Below, piece by piece: positions 35,958 through 44,023 of a DNA stretch of 64,000 nucleotides. The notes below the pieces were generated by a model, which saw nothing but the letters and a program-made list of their open reading frames with translations, searched no databases and had not been told where the DNA came from. The position numbers and the translations under genes are program-made. Numbering within the stretch: position 1 is the stretch's first letter; each line of letters opens with the position of its first letter. The DNA comes from Paludibacter sp. (GTDB lineage: Bacteria > Bacteroidota > Bacteroidia > Bacteroidales > Paludibacteraceae), in NCBI RefSeq assembly GCF_009712605.1, contig NZ_WASO01000001.1:496001-560000 (forward strand), in the 5' to 3' direction.

Positions 35958-37577
35958 TTATTTCCATCCGCTTGAATGTGCAAACTTTGGAAGAGCATTT
36001 GCCTGTTCTTCGGAATCGTCTCTAAAGGCATCTTTTGCTTGCAATTGTTTGATAAATTCATCTACACGCTCTTTGGTTACCAAAGTCATGGCATACACAT
36101 GGGCATAATTACGTTGCTCTCCATCAACCAAAAGCGATTCACAGGAAAGCGAGTATTTGAATACGATGTCTTTATTCGGTTTGCGGAATCGAACAGTGAG
36201 GGCAAGTGGTGTTCGTGCTACGTATAAATCAAGATCGGGATGATAATCCTTTTCCAGTTTTTTGAGTTGCTCTTCAGCATATTTTGTAATTTCCTCGCAC
36301 TTCAATACCTTTTTAATTTGTTGGTCATAACTGTTCTTGGCAAGAAACTCCCACATTATTATTCCTGAAAATCCATTTCGTGAACCGGAAAATGTGGTGT
36401 CTGGTGCTCCAATATATGCCGGATCATCGGGCGGAAACAATTGATATTTATGTTTTGTCATAAATATTCCGCATGGCCAAGGGGCTCCGGGCCATTTATG
36501 ACCGCTTGTTACGATTGAGTTGACTCCGGATAGTCTGAAATCGAAATCCGGGCCACGTTGGTCTAATTTCTTTTGTTCATGCGCTTTTTCCACAAAGGGC
36601 ATATATGTTGCCCCAAGGGCGCCGTCAACATGAATCCAGTATCCATTTCGGATGTCCACGTGCTGGTTTCCTTTGTCGTCTTCGTAAGTCACTTTCCGAT
36701 TTACTAAGTGATATTTGGTAAATATCGGCATTAGCGTATCCTGTACGGCTCTCACATCATCATATGCACCTTTGAAAGTAGAACCGTAGTTACATATTAC
36801 TAGAATCGGATAGCCTTTTGAAGCAAAAAACTCGACTAATGTTGCCAATTTTTCAACATCGACGCTTCCCGGACCGATTGCGCCCTGCTTTGATGGCACT
36901 TCTTTGTTTTTAGACCAATTTCCGTTTGCATCTAACGGATTTTGCCCTTTATAATATTTTTCTCCGACTTCATTGAATGTAGCTATACCAAGCACTCTCA
37001 TGAATTTGACAATGGAGTAATGGGCATCTTCGGAATAGAATGCTATCGGAGTGTATGAATTTGTTCCTCCGGCCGCATCATCTATTTTTGGTTCCAAATA
37101 GTTGGTCCGACCAAGGTTTTCAGGAGTAGGGTCGACTTGTAATTGACGACCAGCAAGGTAATCCCGTGCATTCCATAGTCCGTAAATATTTCCTTCGGAA
37201 CTGCCCATGGAAAGGATGTATCCCCAATAACTGTCTGGGTCTTGTGTATCTGTTTCTTTACGTGGTTTGGCATGCCAGAGTGTCGCATAATAGTCTAATA
37301 CAGCTCTTTCCAGTATCTTGCTGTTTATGGTAAAGTTACCGGCGGTAAAGGGGTCGCCTATGTTATTGACATGATAGCTGAGGAAATCTGATGTCTCCGT
37401 TTTGTATTCAATATCCTGATTGGCCTGATATCCGAGGAAGTGTTTCTTTTGGGTATCAATGTAGTTTTGAAACTGTTTTAGTAGTCTAGCTCTTAGGATA
37501 GAATCTATTCCCTGTGGTGGCAAATGGTATTCTTTGTCATCGAGAGACGTTTGTTTTTTTAATGATAAGTCTTTCAT
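35958..37577 (-). CDS. PLP-dependent group II amino-acid decarboxylase
   Basis: 539 aa. The PLP lysine is K361 in TSGHKWPGAPWPCGIF; the PLP-ring-binding aspartate is D318 in WIHVDGALGA, and a stacking histidine H186 sits in YSEDAHYSIVKF. Conserved GSSEGNIYGLWNARDY (about 125-140) and TFSGSRNG are present. This is the aspartate-aminotransferase-fold decarboxylase group (histidine, aromatic-amino-acid and glutamate decarboxylases); the substrate is not decided by eye. No signal peptide. It follows a secreted nuclease gene by only 10 bp, so the two are co-transcribed. Confidence 0.85.
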   Translation of the reverse strand: MKDLSLKKQTSLDDKEYHLPPQGIDSILRARLLKQFQNYIDTQKKHFLGYQANQDIEYKTETSDFLSYHVNNIGDPFTAGNFTINSKILERAVLDYYATLWHAKPRKETDTQDPDSYWGYILSMGSSEGNIYGLWNARDYLAGRQLQVDPTPENLGRTNYLEPKIDDAAGGTNSYTPIAFYSEDAHYSIVKFMRVLGIATFNEVGEKYYKGQNPLDANGNWSKNKEVPSKQGAIGPGSVDVEKLATLVEFFASKGYPILVICNYGSTFKGAYDDVRAVQDTLMPIFTKYHLVNRKVTYEDDKGNQHVDIRNGYWIHVDGALGATYMPFVEKAHEQKKLDQRGPDFDFRLSGVNSIVTSGHKWPGAPWPCGIFMTKHKYQLFPPDDPAYIGAPDTTFSGSRNGFSGIIMWEFLAKNSYDQQIKKVLKCEEITKYAEEQLKKLEKDYHPDLDLYVARTPLALTVRFRKPNKDIVFKYSLSCESLLVDGEQRNYAHVYAMTLVTKERVDEFIKQLQAKDAFRDDSEEQANALPKFAHSSGWK

Positions 37578-37587
37578 GATGATTTTA

Positions 37588-38445
37588 TTATTGATTAATT
37601 ATTGTTTTGTTTTTGATAGGCAGTGTATCTATTTTTGCTTCCAGAGTTTTTTGAATATCAATCGGAATGTTTGATAGAAAGTTATATCCAGTCAATTGTT
37701 CAAGGGAATCAATGGATGTTCTATAGTTGTACCAGGGTTGTTTCGCACAATCCTGGGTGTTTGGCATTAATACGGTAATTATTCGGGTAGATGTGTCTAT
37801 CTGAGGGTTCTTTACAGGAACAACTACTATAATCTTCCAAGTCTGAGCAGGAACAACTACTCCTGATCCTATTACCATATCTGTTTTGTTTTTTGAGCCG
37901 ATGCCTCCTTGTCCGCAAATGCCACAGATGATATACAATTCGTTTCCTTGTTTCACCAGACTACGACTGTAATCTTCAAGCCCTTTCCATGTTTGCTGAT
38001 TGTTTTTGGGAGCCTGCGGTATCATGTTTGTCATCAGAAATGTAGCCGAGTTATTGACAACACTGTTGGTTCTGTCTCCCGAAGGACATTGGTGTCCTTT
38101 ATCAAACCCGCTGTTTTTGTAATCTTTCGGGGTTACAACATGATACCAGGTTGCCGGAAGAGAATTATCCGCCCGAAAATCATTTTGTCGATCTTTTTTT
38201 CCTAAATCTGTTGAATCGACGTGCCAACTCACCCAATTTGGAATATGTTTTGTATTATTATATGATAAGCAGTATTGCGGCTTTTCCATCAGGTAATTGT
38301 CATGCATGGTTGTATCTGCTTTTGCATTACTCGGATTACCCAATTTCAGATTTTTGTCGCTTTGTCCGAATAAGATCGAAGGTAGAAGCAGAATTATAAC
38401 TGTTACACAATAAAAAAGTGGAACCAGATATCGACGTTGTTTCAT
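37588..38445 (-). CDS. secreted DNA/RNA non-specific endonuclease (Serratia-nuclease family)
   Basis: 285 aa with a signal peptide (1-28, YCVTVIILLLPSILFGQ). The beta-beta-alpha-Me active site motif is FDKGHQCPSGDRT (His118 base; the usual Arg of DRGH is Lys here), and the Mg-binding asparagine is in TNMIPQAPKNNQQTWKGLED (Asn140 region). It should cut extracellular or periplasmic DNA and RNA. Its leader contains one copy of a structured element. The 10-bp gap to the decarboxylase gene indicates an operon. Confidence 0.88.
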   Translation of the reverse strand: MKQRRYLVPLFYCVTVIILLLPSILFGQSDKNLKLGNPSNAKADTTMHDNYLMEKPQYCLSYNNTKHIPNWVSWHVDSTDLGKKDRQNDFRADNSLPATWYHVVTPKDYKNSGFDKGHQCPSGDRTNSVVNNSATFLMTNMIPQAPKNNQQTWKGLEDYSRSLVKQGNELYIICGICGQGGIGSKNKTDMVIGSGVVVPAQTWKIIVVVPVKNPQIDTSTRIITVLMPNTQDCAKQPWYNYRTSIDSLEQLTGYNFLSNIPIDIQKTLEAKIDTLPIKNKTIINQ

Positions 38446-38462
38446 AACTAAAGAGATTAAAA

Positions 38463-38536
38463 ATATTCCCTACTCGTAAGGCTTTTGGGGTTTCGCCCCG
38501 TTTTTTAGAGTGGTTTCTAGACTCCACTTGATATAT
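38463..38536 (-). ncRNA. structured leader element, copy A
   Basis: On the minus strand it reads GATATATC, a short stem AGTGG / CCACT, a C/A spacer, the GGGGCGAAACCCC hairpin, then AAAAGCCTTACGAGTAGGG. CCTTAC and GTAGG can pair with one bulge. It ends about 18 bp before the nuclease start codon. Copy B before the 565-aa gene shares all these parts and adds a GC-rich arm. Translated, its end gives spurious KALRVGN-type residues, which I take as a sign of a repeated non-coding element. Could be a leader RNA or a dispersed repeat. Confidence 0.5.
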
Positions 38537-38574
38537 CATTTGACAATTATGAGTAAGTACTTCATAAATTATTG

Positions 38575-41500
38575 TTATGCACCAACAATAGCCTCGGCAG
38601 TTTGTAGTCCCGATGTAGCAACGTTAGCAACCACCATAACCCCAATACTAACGGCTTTAGACTCCGGTTCCTTATCATTAACAGCGATTGTATACCCAAT
38701 TCTGCTGATGTAAGATGTTAGGTTGGAAGTCTCATCAATTATAGCGGCACTGAGAGTGTCATTACTCGAATCTTGCGAGAGTTCGTAAAAATGCCAGCAG
38801 GAGCAAAACAAGGCAGGAATTATAAGAATGCTGTTGACTATGGCTCCGGTAGCCCTTCCGTCGCCTGCTTTAAGATTTTTCATAATGCCCGATGAACTGG
38901 CAAATTTTTTCTGGGCTGGACCACAGAATATTAATTTTGCCAAAACGGTGCATCCGCTTGTTATTGTACTTACCCAGCTTACTGCTGTATTCTCGATTGG
39001 ATCTTTTGGAACCAGAAAATCAGCTCCACCTCCTGAGACTCCGGTTAAAACACCCAATACAGCCGAAGGCGTCGAAAAGGCATTTTCACCGGTTTCAGCA
39101 GCAGCTTCAAAACTCGATACAAAACACGACATGAGCGTTAAAAATCCCGAAACACTATGTAAACTCACAGATATAGCCTCTGACACGCTATCGGGTATTG
39201 AAAACATACTGTTATTAGCTGGTTGTTTGTTCACTGCTACAGTAGTATTGTTTTTCATGGCCATAATCTGAACGGTTTCCGGAGTCTGGCTCTGGGAAAG
39301 GGAATTGATCAATGTTTGATAATCAGGACTGTCCGAAAGTATCTTTGTATATTGGTCATCAGGAAAAGGAGCTACATCTTTGGCTATTTTATAACCAATG
39401 GTGACAGGCACTGCTGCTATCCAACAGAACAAATCAAGAAATGAAACCTTGGGTACGCCAAAATATTCCAGGATGTCGCTTACCATCGGAATATAGATTT
39501 CTGTATCCAATACAGCCATTATTCCACTGGCAAATTCATAAATTACATCAAACAGGGCATCAATGACATTTTGAGCACTTTCTATGGCGGCATCGGCAAT
39601 AATCCCCACTATCCTTTTTAGTACATCGGCAAGGCTCAATGTCGAATAATCTTTTGCAAGTTCGCTTAATTGGTCAAGAACATTATCGAGTACAGAACCT
39701 TCATTTTTCAGAGCCAGAAATAATGTGTCTATTGGAGACTGGGACGGATTAACAGGAGCAGGGGGATTCAATTGATTAATATTTCCTGCATTATTCTGAA
39801 AATGCGTGGATAATAAGGTTCCCGGAGCCGATTGATCGACCGAAGCATTTGAGCTGGCATTTAACGGCGAGGTAGCTGCACTCCCCAGACCCGACCAGTC
39901 AGTAATACCCGCCCAACTATTTATTGTATTAATAGCATCCTGCATCTCTTTGTCAAACATGCCCTTAAAAACTTCAACCTGATCTATTTCTCTCTGAAGA
40001 AATACTTTAGCGAGATTTTTAATTACATTTTTTGTCCGGGTGATGTCGCCCCATTGAAATAAAAATTCAAGAAATTTTAGCAAATCTTCAATAGCTACTT
40101 TAATTGCATTATAAATCCATTTTATAGCTCCCGCTACTTTCTCTACAGTGTCTAATACTCCCTGGTAAATTTCCCCTGCAATTTTCACAACAAAATGCCA
40201 GAGTCCGGTAGCTGTGTCTTCAACTAATTGTACAACGTGTTCAATTCCCGATTCAAGCCATCGGAACAGATCGCCTACATCAGTAAGAATTGAATTTTCA
40301 AAGCCCTTCAAAGTAGAGAACGAATTCGATGGTATAGCCATTAATACTGTAGGAGTTCCATTATTTCCGCTCACTGAAGTATATACACTTGCAAGTTGGG
40401 TGTTTGCCTGAGCTACTTGATCCAGTTGCGATTTTGGTGTTCCGGAATCGATCAGATTTTTAGTGCTTCCGTCTGGATTGGTAATTACAGCATTCTGTAG
40501 TTTATCAGAGGTGTCAAGAGCGGTAACTTTATTAATCGGTTTTTCCATCGGATTAATAGTTATTGTGTTACCATTATCGTCGGCAACTGTTATAATACTA
40601 CCTTGAATATCATCAATCGTTTCAATAATGGTGATGCAACCAACGGTATCCGTTTGTGCAAGAATAGGGTCTGAATCCAAGACATAATAGAGATTGTTAA
40701 TATAAAAATGTCCACGAGAAGCCGTACTTAACAAAAGCTGCGTACCGGTTAAGGGCTGATTATTGTCATCAGTAAGCTGGATACGGGATGTGTAAGAACT
40801 GAAATTCTGCGATTTGGTATTTACATCAGGTACAGGAAGTGTTATGAACTGTTTTGTCCACATTGAGGAAGACGGTGACTGAATCATCTTGATAAGATTA
40901 TTTTCCGAAACGCTGAAAAAAGTATTTCCACCATCGATACAATTTATATATGGCGATACTAAATCTACATTGCATAAAATAGGCACAGGATAACTCCATG
41001 CACTTTGATTGGTTATCTGGTCAACAGGACAACTTGTATAAAATACCTGATCGGCCTGATTTAATCCCCATACAACAACTTTAGAACTTGTTTTATATGC
41101 ATATAAATGCGTCACACCTATAAAAATAGAGTTTTGCTGCACTAGTATGCCCTGAGCTTTGTCCTTTTGGTTCTTACTGGCAAAGTAATATAATCCGTTG
41201 CCTGAGGTACAAAATACATCAGTAGATTGGTCGGCATTACGGCATGAAGCAATGGCATCGGGAACCAAACTTCCGAGCAAAGATAACCGCATTGGATTTG
41301 CCGGCAATTGTGGATTCCAGATATTGTATAAAGGCAGATACAGGAATTGGGCTGTCCCGTCAATTGATCCAATCGTGTATATTCCATCTATTGGCTGACC
41401 ATATTGTCTTCCTACACAACTTTGATATTTTGAGACTTCAATATCCATAGATACATCATGCACATGCCAGGCATAACCTCCTGTTTTGTTTGCGTCTATA

Positions 41501-42048
41501 TAATATCTAGAAACCAATTTTGTAGCACTTGACGGGTCGCGTTCAATATCTACAACAATATATTGTCCGTTATTGGTTTCACTGAGAAATACATTGACAA
41601 TAGTGATGGATGAAGGAACTGGTTGTCCGCCTTTCTGAGCGTCAAAAGGGAGATAAACCCAGTTGGGAGAGTTCAGCCATTGCGTATCTGCATTTGAATT
41701 GTTCAAACAGAGATATAAAAAATCATTTTTAGTATCGGTTAAAACCATTGCAGCACCGACAGTTCCATTTGTAATATTCTGTGCGACATCAAACGTTTTA
41801 CAGCTTACACTAGAGGTATTTGCAAAGTCTTTTGCAATCTGGGCCGAGCTTAGGTCTATTTTTGTCCAACCAGAAGAGGATGCCTGAATTTCTTCGGTAA
41901 CGAAGAATACATCATCTGTTCCAACTGAAAACAGAAGTGATAATCCGGTATTGGTTTGTAAAGCCTGAAATTTCGACTGAGGCGACATTATTTCCGCCTG
42001 AATGAAATTTCGCATTAATTCTGAAGAATAAGTTATTTTATTTGACAT
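38575..42048 (-). CDS. large protein of unknown family (1157 aa) with propeller-like and helical parts
   Basis: No signal peptide, lipobox or known secretion tail. Residues about 1-440 are beta-rich with repeated W/Y-containing blades (for example SGWTKIDLSS, DTQWLNSPNWVYLPF, QSAWSYPVPILCNVD), propeller-like. About 450-560 is a Thr/Asp-rich linker region. About 580-700 is a long amphipathic helical run (GDLFRWLESGIEHVVQLVED and DLLKFLEFLFQWGDITRTKN). The C-terminal 300 residues hold hydrophobic segments (FCWIAAVPVTIGYKI near 885; SILIIPALFCSCWHFYEL near 1070). The mix of propeller, amphipathic helices and hydrophobic segments would fit a membrane-interacting or pore-like protein, but no family is recognised. 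It follows the 565-aa gene after 89 bp. Confidence 0.7.
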   Translation of the reverse strand: MSNKITYSSELMRNFIQAEIMSPQSKFQALQTNTGLSLLFSVGTDDVFFVTEEIQASSSGWTKIDLSSAQIAKDFANTSSVSCKTFDVAQNITNGTVGAAMVLTDTKNDFLYLCLNNSNADTQWLNSPNWVYLPFDAQKGGQPVPSSITIVNVFLSETNNGQYIVVDIERDPSSATKLVSRYYIDANKTGGYAWHVHDVSMDIEVSKYQSCVGRQYGQPIDGIYTIGSIDGTAQFLYLPLYNIWNPQLPANPMRLSLLGSLVPDAIASCRNADQSTDVFCTSGNGLYYFASKNQKDKAQGILVQQNSIFIGVTHLYAYKTSSKVVVWGLNQADQVFYTSCPVDQITNQSAWSYPVPILCNVDLVSPYINCIDGGNTFFSVSENNLIKMIQSPSSSMWTKQFITLPVPDVNTKSQNFSSYTSRIQLTDDNNQPLTGTQLLLSTASRGHFYINNLYYVLDSDPILAQTDTVGCITIIETIDDIQGSIITVADDNGNTITINPMEKPINKVTALDTSDKLQNAVITNPDGSTKNLIDSGTPKSQLDQVAQANTQLASVYTSVSGNNGTPTVLMAIPSNSFSTLKGFENSILTDVGDLFRWLESGIEHVVQLVEDTATGLWHFVVKIAGEIYQGVLDTVEKVAGAIKWIYNAIKVAIEDLLKFLEFLFQWGDITRTKNVIKNLAKVFLQREIDQVEVFKGMFDKEMQDAINTINSWAGITDWSGLGSAATSPLNASSNASVDQSAPGTLLSTHFQNNAGNINQLNPPAPVNPSQSPIDTLFLALKNEGSVLDNVLDQLSELAKDYSTLSLADVLKRIVGIIADAAIESAQNVIDALFDVIYEFASGIMAVLDTEIYIPMVSDILEYFGVPKVSFLDLFCWIAAVPVTIGYKIAKDVAPFPDDQYTKILSDSPDYQTLINSLSQSQTPETVQIMAMKNNTTVAVNKQPANNSMFSIPDSVSEAISVSLHSVSGFLTLMSCFVSSFEAAAETGENAFSTPSAVLGVLTGVSGGGADFLVPKDPIENTAVSWVSTITSGCTVLAKLIFCGPAQKKFASSSGIMKNLKAGDGRATGAIVNSILIIPALFCSCWHFYELSQDSSNDTLSAAIIDETSNLTSYISRIGYTIAVNDKEPESKAVSIGVMVVANVATSGLQTAEAIVGA

Positions 42049-42090
42049 TTTTAATGTATTTGCAATTTTAATTACTTTGAAAATAAATCG

Positions 42091-42119
42091 GAACGAAACT
42101 GTTCGAAACAGTTTCGTTC
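42091..42119. repeat. 13-bp perfect inverted repeat between the two orphan genes
   Basis: GAACGAAACTGTT / AACAGTTTCGTTC around CGA. Lies 42 bp before the 1157-aa gene start on the minus strand; no T-tail, so an operator, leader hairpin or attenuator are all possible. Confidence 0.6.
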
Positions 42120-42137
42120 GATATGTTCCTGAGATAT

Positions 42138-43835
42138 TTAACTAGGTTGGATATAGACTATGTGAGATACAAGGTCCTGATTGTCAGAAAAGACAACGTT
42201 ATTATAGGTAAACGTGTTTCCTCCCGGGAATACGAAATTCCTGACAGTTGAAAGTGGAATGTCGGTAAACTGTCTACTTGCAAAATTCTGTGCCCATTGA
42301 GCGATTGACTTTGTTAAAGCATTAACGTCGCTTCCCCAGAAATTTGAAAACCAATCTGTCGATGGAGTCACCGAATTATCAACAGTGTTTGATGTATACG
42401 CAGCAGTCAAGTCTCCATTTGAATCCACAGAAATAGTATAGGTATCCGTTATTGTTTTATCCACAACATTCCCACTATTGTGAACCCCGAAGGTCCCTCT
42501 TACATACAGATAAATAACCAGATGCTGAACAATAACAATTGTATTGCCTGTAAATTGGACGGTTACATTCATCGAAGGGTTTAGCTCCATTCTTCCCATA
42601 TCACCACCTAACCCGGCCTGATCGGATGCTTCGGAACTATAACTCATTGTTAAAACAGTACTACCGGTAGAAGGTATTGTTACATTAGGTGCTTGTCCAG
42701 GGCTCAGCGAAAAGCTAAATTTTACGTCTAAACCGTCCAATTCTACATGAACCGATGATTTATAGCAATTATTTGGTACGTATTGTAATAATTGATCTTT
42801 GAAATAATTGGCAAATGTGTTCCTGTTAATTGACACTATCCCATTGCTATTTGATGACTCCGAAGGATCTATCCAGTTCCATGAGAACTGAGCAGCAGCG
42901 GGCAATACAGTTCCATTCGCGGCACATAAATAACACAACGTACTAAGGTTCTGCTGATCGGTAGTCGGTTGACTTACCGGTTGTCCGTTTGTTCCCATAA
43001 ATGGATTTACTTCCATGTTCAGGTCTGTTAGGGTTAACGTTGAAGCAGGAGCAGTTGATTGTGTTATGGAATAACTCAAAACAGGTTGACCATTGGCTTG
43101 TAGCTTGTTAAAATATGCACCTAAGAAAACCGATTGCAAACAGTTATAAAGAGGAGTCCCCGGAGCCACACCACTGATTGTTGGGATGCTTTCTAAAGCG
43201 GCATTATCCAGATCGAATAATAATTGCTGAATACTAAATGCATTCCCTCCAAGATTTTTTATTTGAGCCTGAACAGCAGGAGGAAGGTTGCCATAGGCGG
43301 CATCGCTGGTTAATCTCAAGTCGACCTGCGATGTAAACATCCAGGCATTTCCGTCGGGTTGCGATTTATTCAAGTAACTGACAATACCTTTGGGACCATA
43401 ATTTGCTTCTACAACCTGAAATTCAGAACACATCAGGCTAAATGTGACAGACGCTGTATTTGCCCCAAGGGTTACAATGTTTGGTAATGCAGAGCCGCTA
43501 GGTGTTAATGGGGCATATCCCGGGGGCAAACCGATGGATGCTTTAAATGCATACATAAACCACGCGTTCGATAAATTTTTTATTCTTTGGTCGGACGTTG
43601 GTGTTTGATCGGGAACATTAAACGGATCGGTTCCATTTGTTTGTTTAAGCAGGTCGTCGTATGCTATTTCCTGTGGATTGCCATTATCATCTATTATATA
43701 GCACATAATTACTTCGGGAGAGCTTATCCCGCTGAGGTATTCATCCATAGTGGCATTAATACTTGCCTGAGTTGTTGCCACAACAAAGTCGTAACCGTAC
43801 TTTGATGAACTTAAGTTGGAATTCGATGCACTCAT
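42138..43835 (-). CDS. protein of unknown family (565 aa), no signal peptide
   Basis: Start taken at ATG 43835 (MSASNSNLSSSKYGYDFVVA); 35 extra codons upstream come from the leader element and end in KALRVGN. The N-terminal region (TQASINATMDEYLSGISSPE and VIMCYIIDDNGNPQEIAYDD) is distinct, followed by a long beta-rich body with Ser/Thr/Asn-rich loops and few charges (for example TLSTLCYLCAANGTVLPAA-like and SSVHVELDGLDVKFSFSLSP). The elongated beta architecture recalls lipid-binding TULIP-type proteins, which is speculation. No catalytic motif seen. In the same gene run as the 1157-aa protein. Confidence 0.7.
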   Translation of the reverse strand: MSASNSNLSSSKYGYDFVVATTQASINATMDEYLSGISSPEVIMCYIIDDNGNPQEIAYDDLLKQTNGTDPFNVPDQTPTSDQRIKNLSNAWFMYAFKASIGLPPGYAPLTPSGSALPNIVTLGANTASVTFSLMCSEFQVVEANYGPKGIVSYLNKSQPDGNAWMFTSQVDLRLTSDAAYGNLPPAVQAQIKNLGGNAFSIQQLLFDLDNAALESIPTISGVAPGTPLYNCLQSVFLGAYFNKLQANGQPVLSYSITQSTAPASTLTLTDLNMEVNPFMGTNGQPVSQPTTDQQNLSTLCYLCAANGTVLPAAAQFSWNWIDPSESSNSNGIVSINRNTFANYFKDQLLQYVPNNCYKSSVHVELDGLDVKFSFSLSPGQAPNVTIPSTGSTVLTMSYSSEASDQAGLGGDMGRMELNPSMNVTVQFTGNTIVIVQHLVIYLYVRGTFGVHNSGNVVDKTITDTYTISVDSNGDLTAAYTSNTVDNSVTPSTDWFSNFWGSDVNALTKSIAQWAQNFASRQFTDIPLSTVRNFVFPGGNTFTYNNVVFSDNQDLVSHIVYIQPS

Positions 43836-43849
43836 TTTTGTGTAATATT

Positions 43850-43954
43850 TATTCCCTACTCGTAAGGCTTTTCGGGTTTCGCCCCCGCGGGTTATCCTGC
43901 GCGGGGCAGGTCGTTTTTTGAGGTGGTTATCTGTTTCCACTCGAGGAATATATC
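43850..43954 (-). ncRNA. structured leader element, copy B
   Basis: Minus strand: TATATTCC, stem GTGG-region / CCAC (43923-43926 with 43937-43940), CAAAAAACG, then an extra GC-rich arm (about 43886-43911), GGGGCGAAACCCG, and AAAAGCCTTACGAGTAGGG ending about 16 bp before the start codon. About 70 bp align with copy A (38463-38536), and the extra arm differs. Whether it is an RNA or a mobile repeat needs more copies. Confidence 0.5.
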
Positions 43955-44023
43955 GGTACCACTATTGCATGCAGGAGGCTTCATGCTGCAGTAATAGTGA
44001 CTGATATTCTTGTAATTATCAAT

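Noticed and set aside
38463-38536. TPP or c-di-GMP riboswitch
   Set aside because: The GTAGGG end recalls TPP riboswitches, but the CUGAGA box and overall layout are missing, and the c-di-GMP GEMM pattern is absent.
43836-43940. In-frame N-terminal extension of the 565-aa protein
   Set aside because: The 35 codons overlap the structured leader; a similar KALRVGN peptide is read from the other copy, so it is a repeated element rather than protein.
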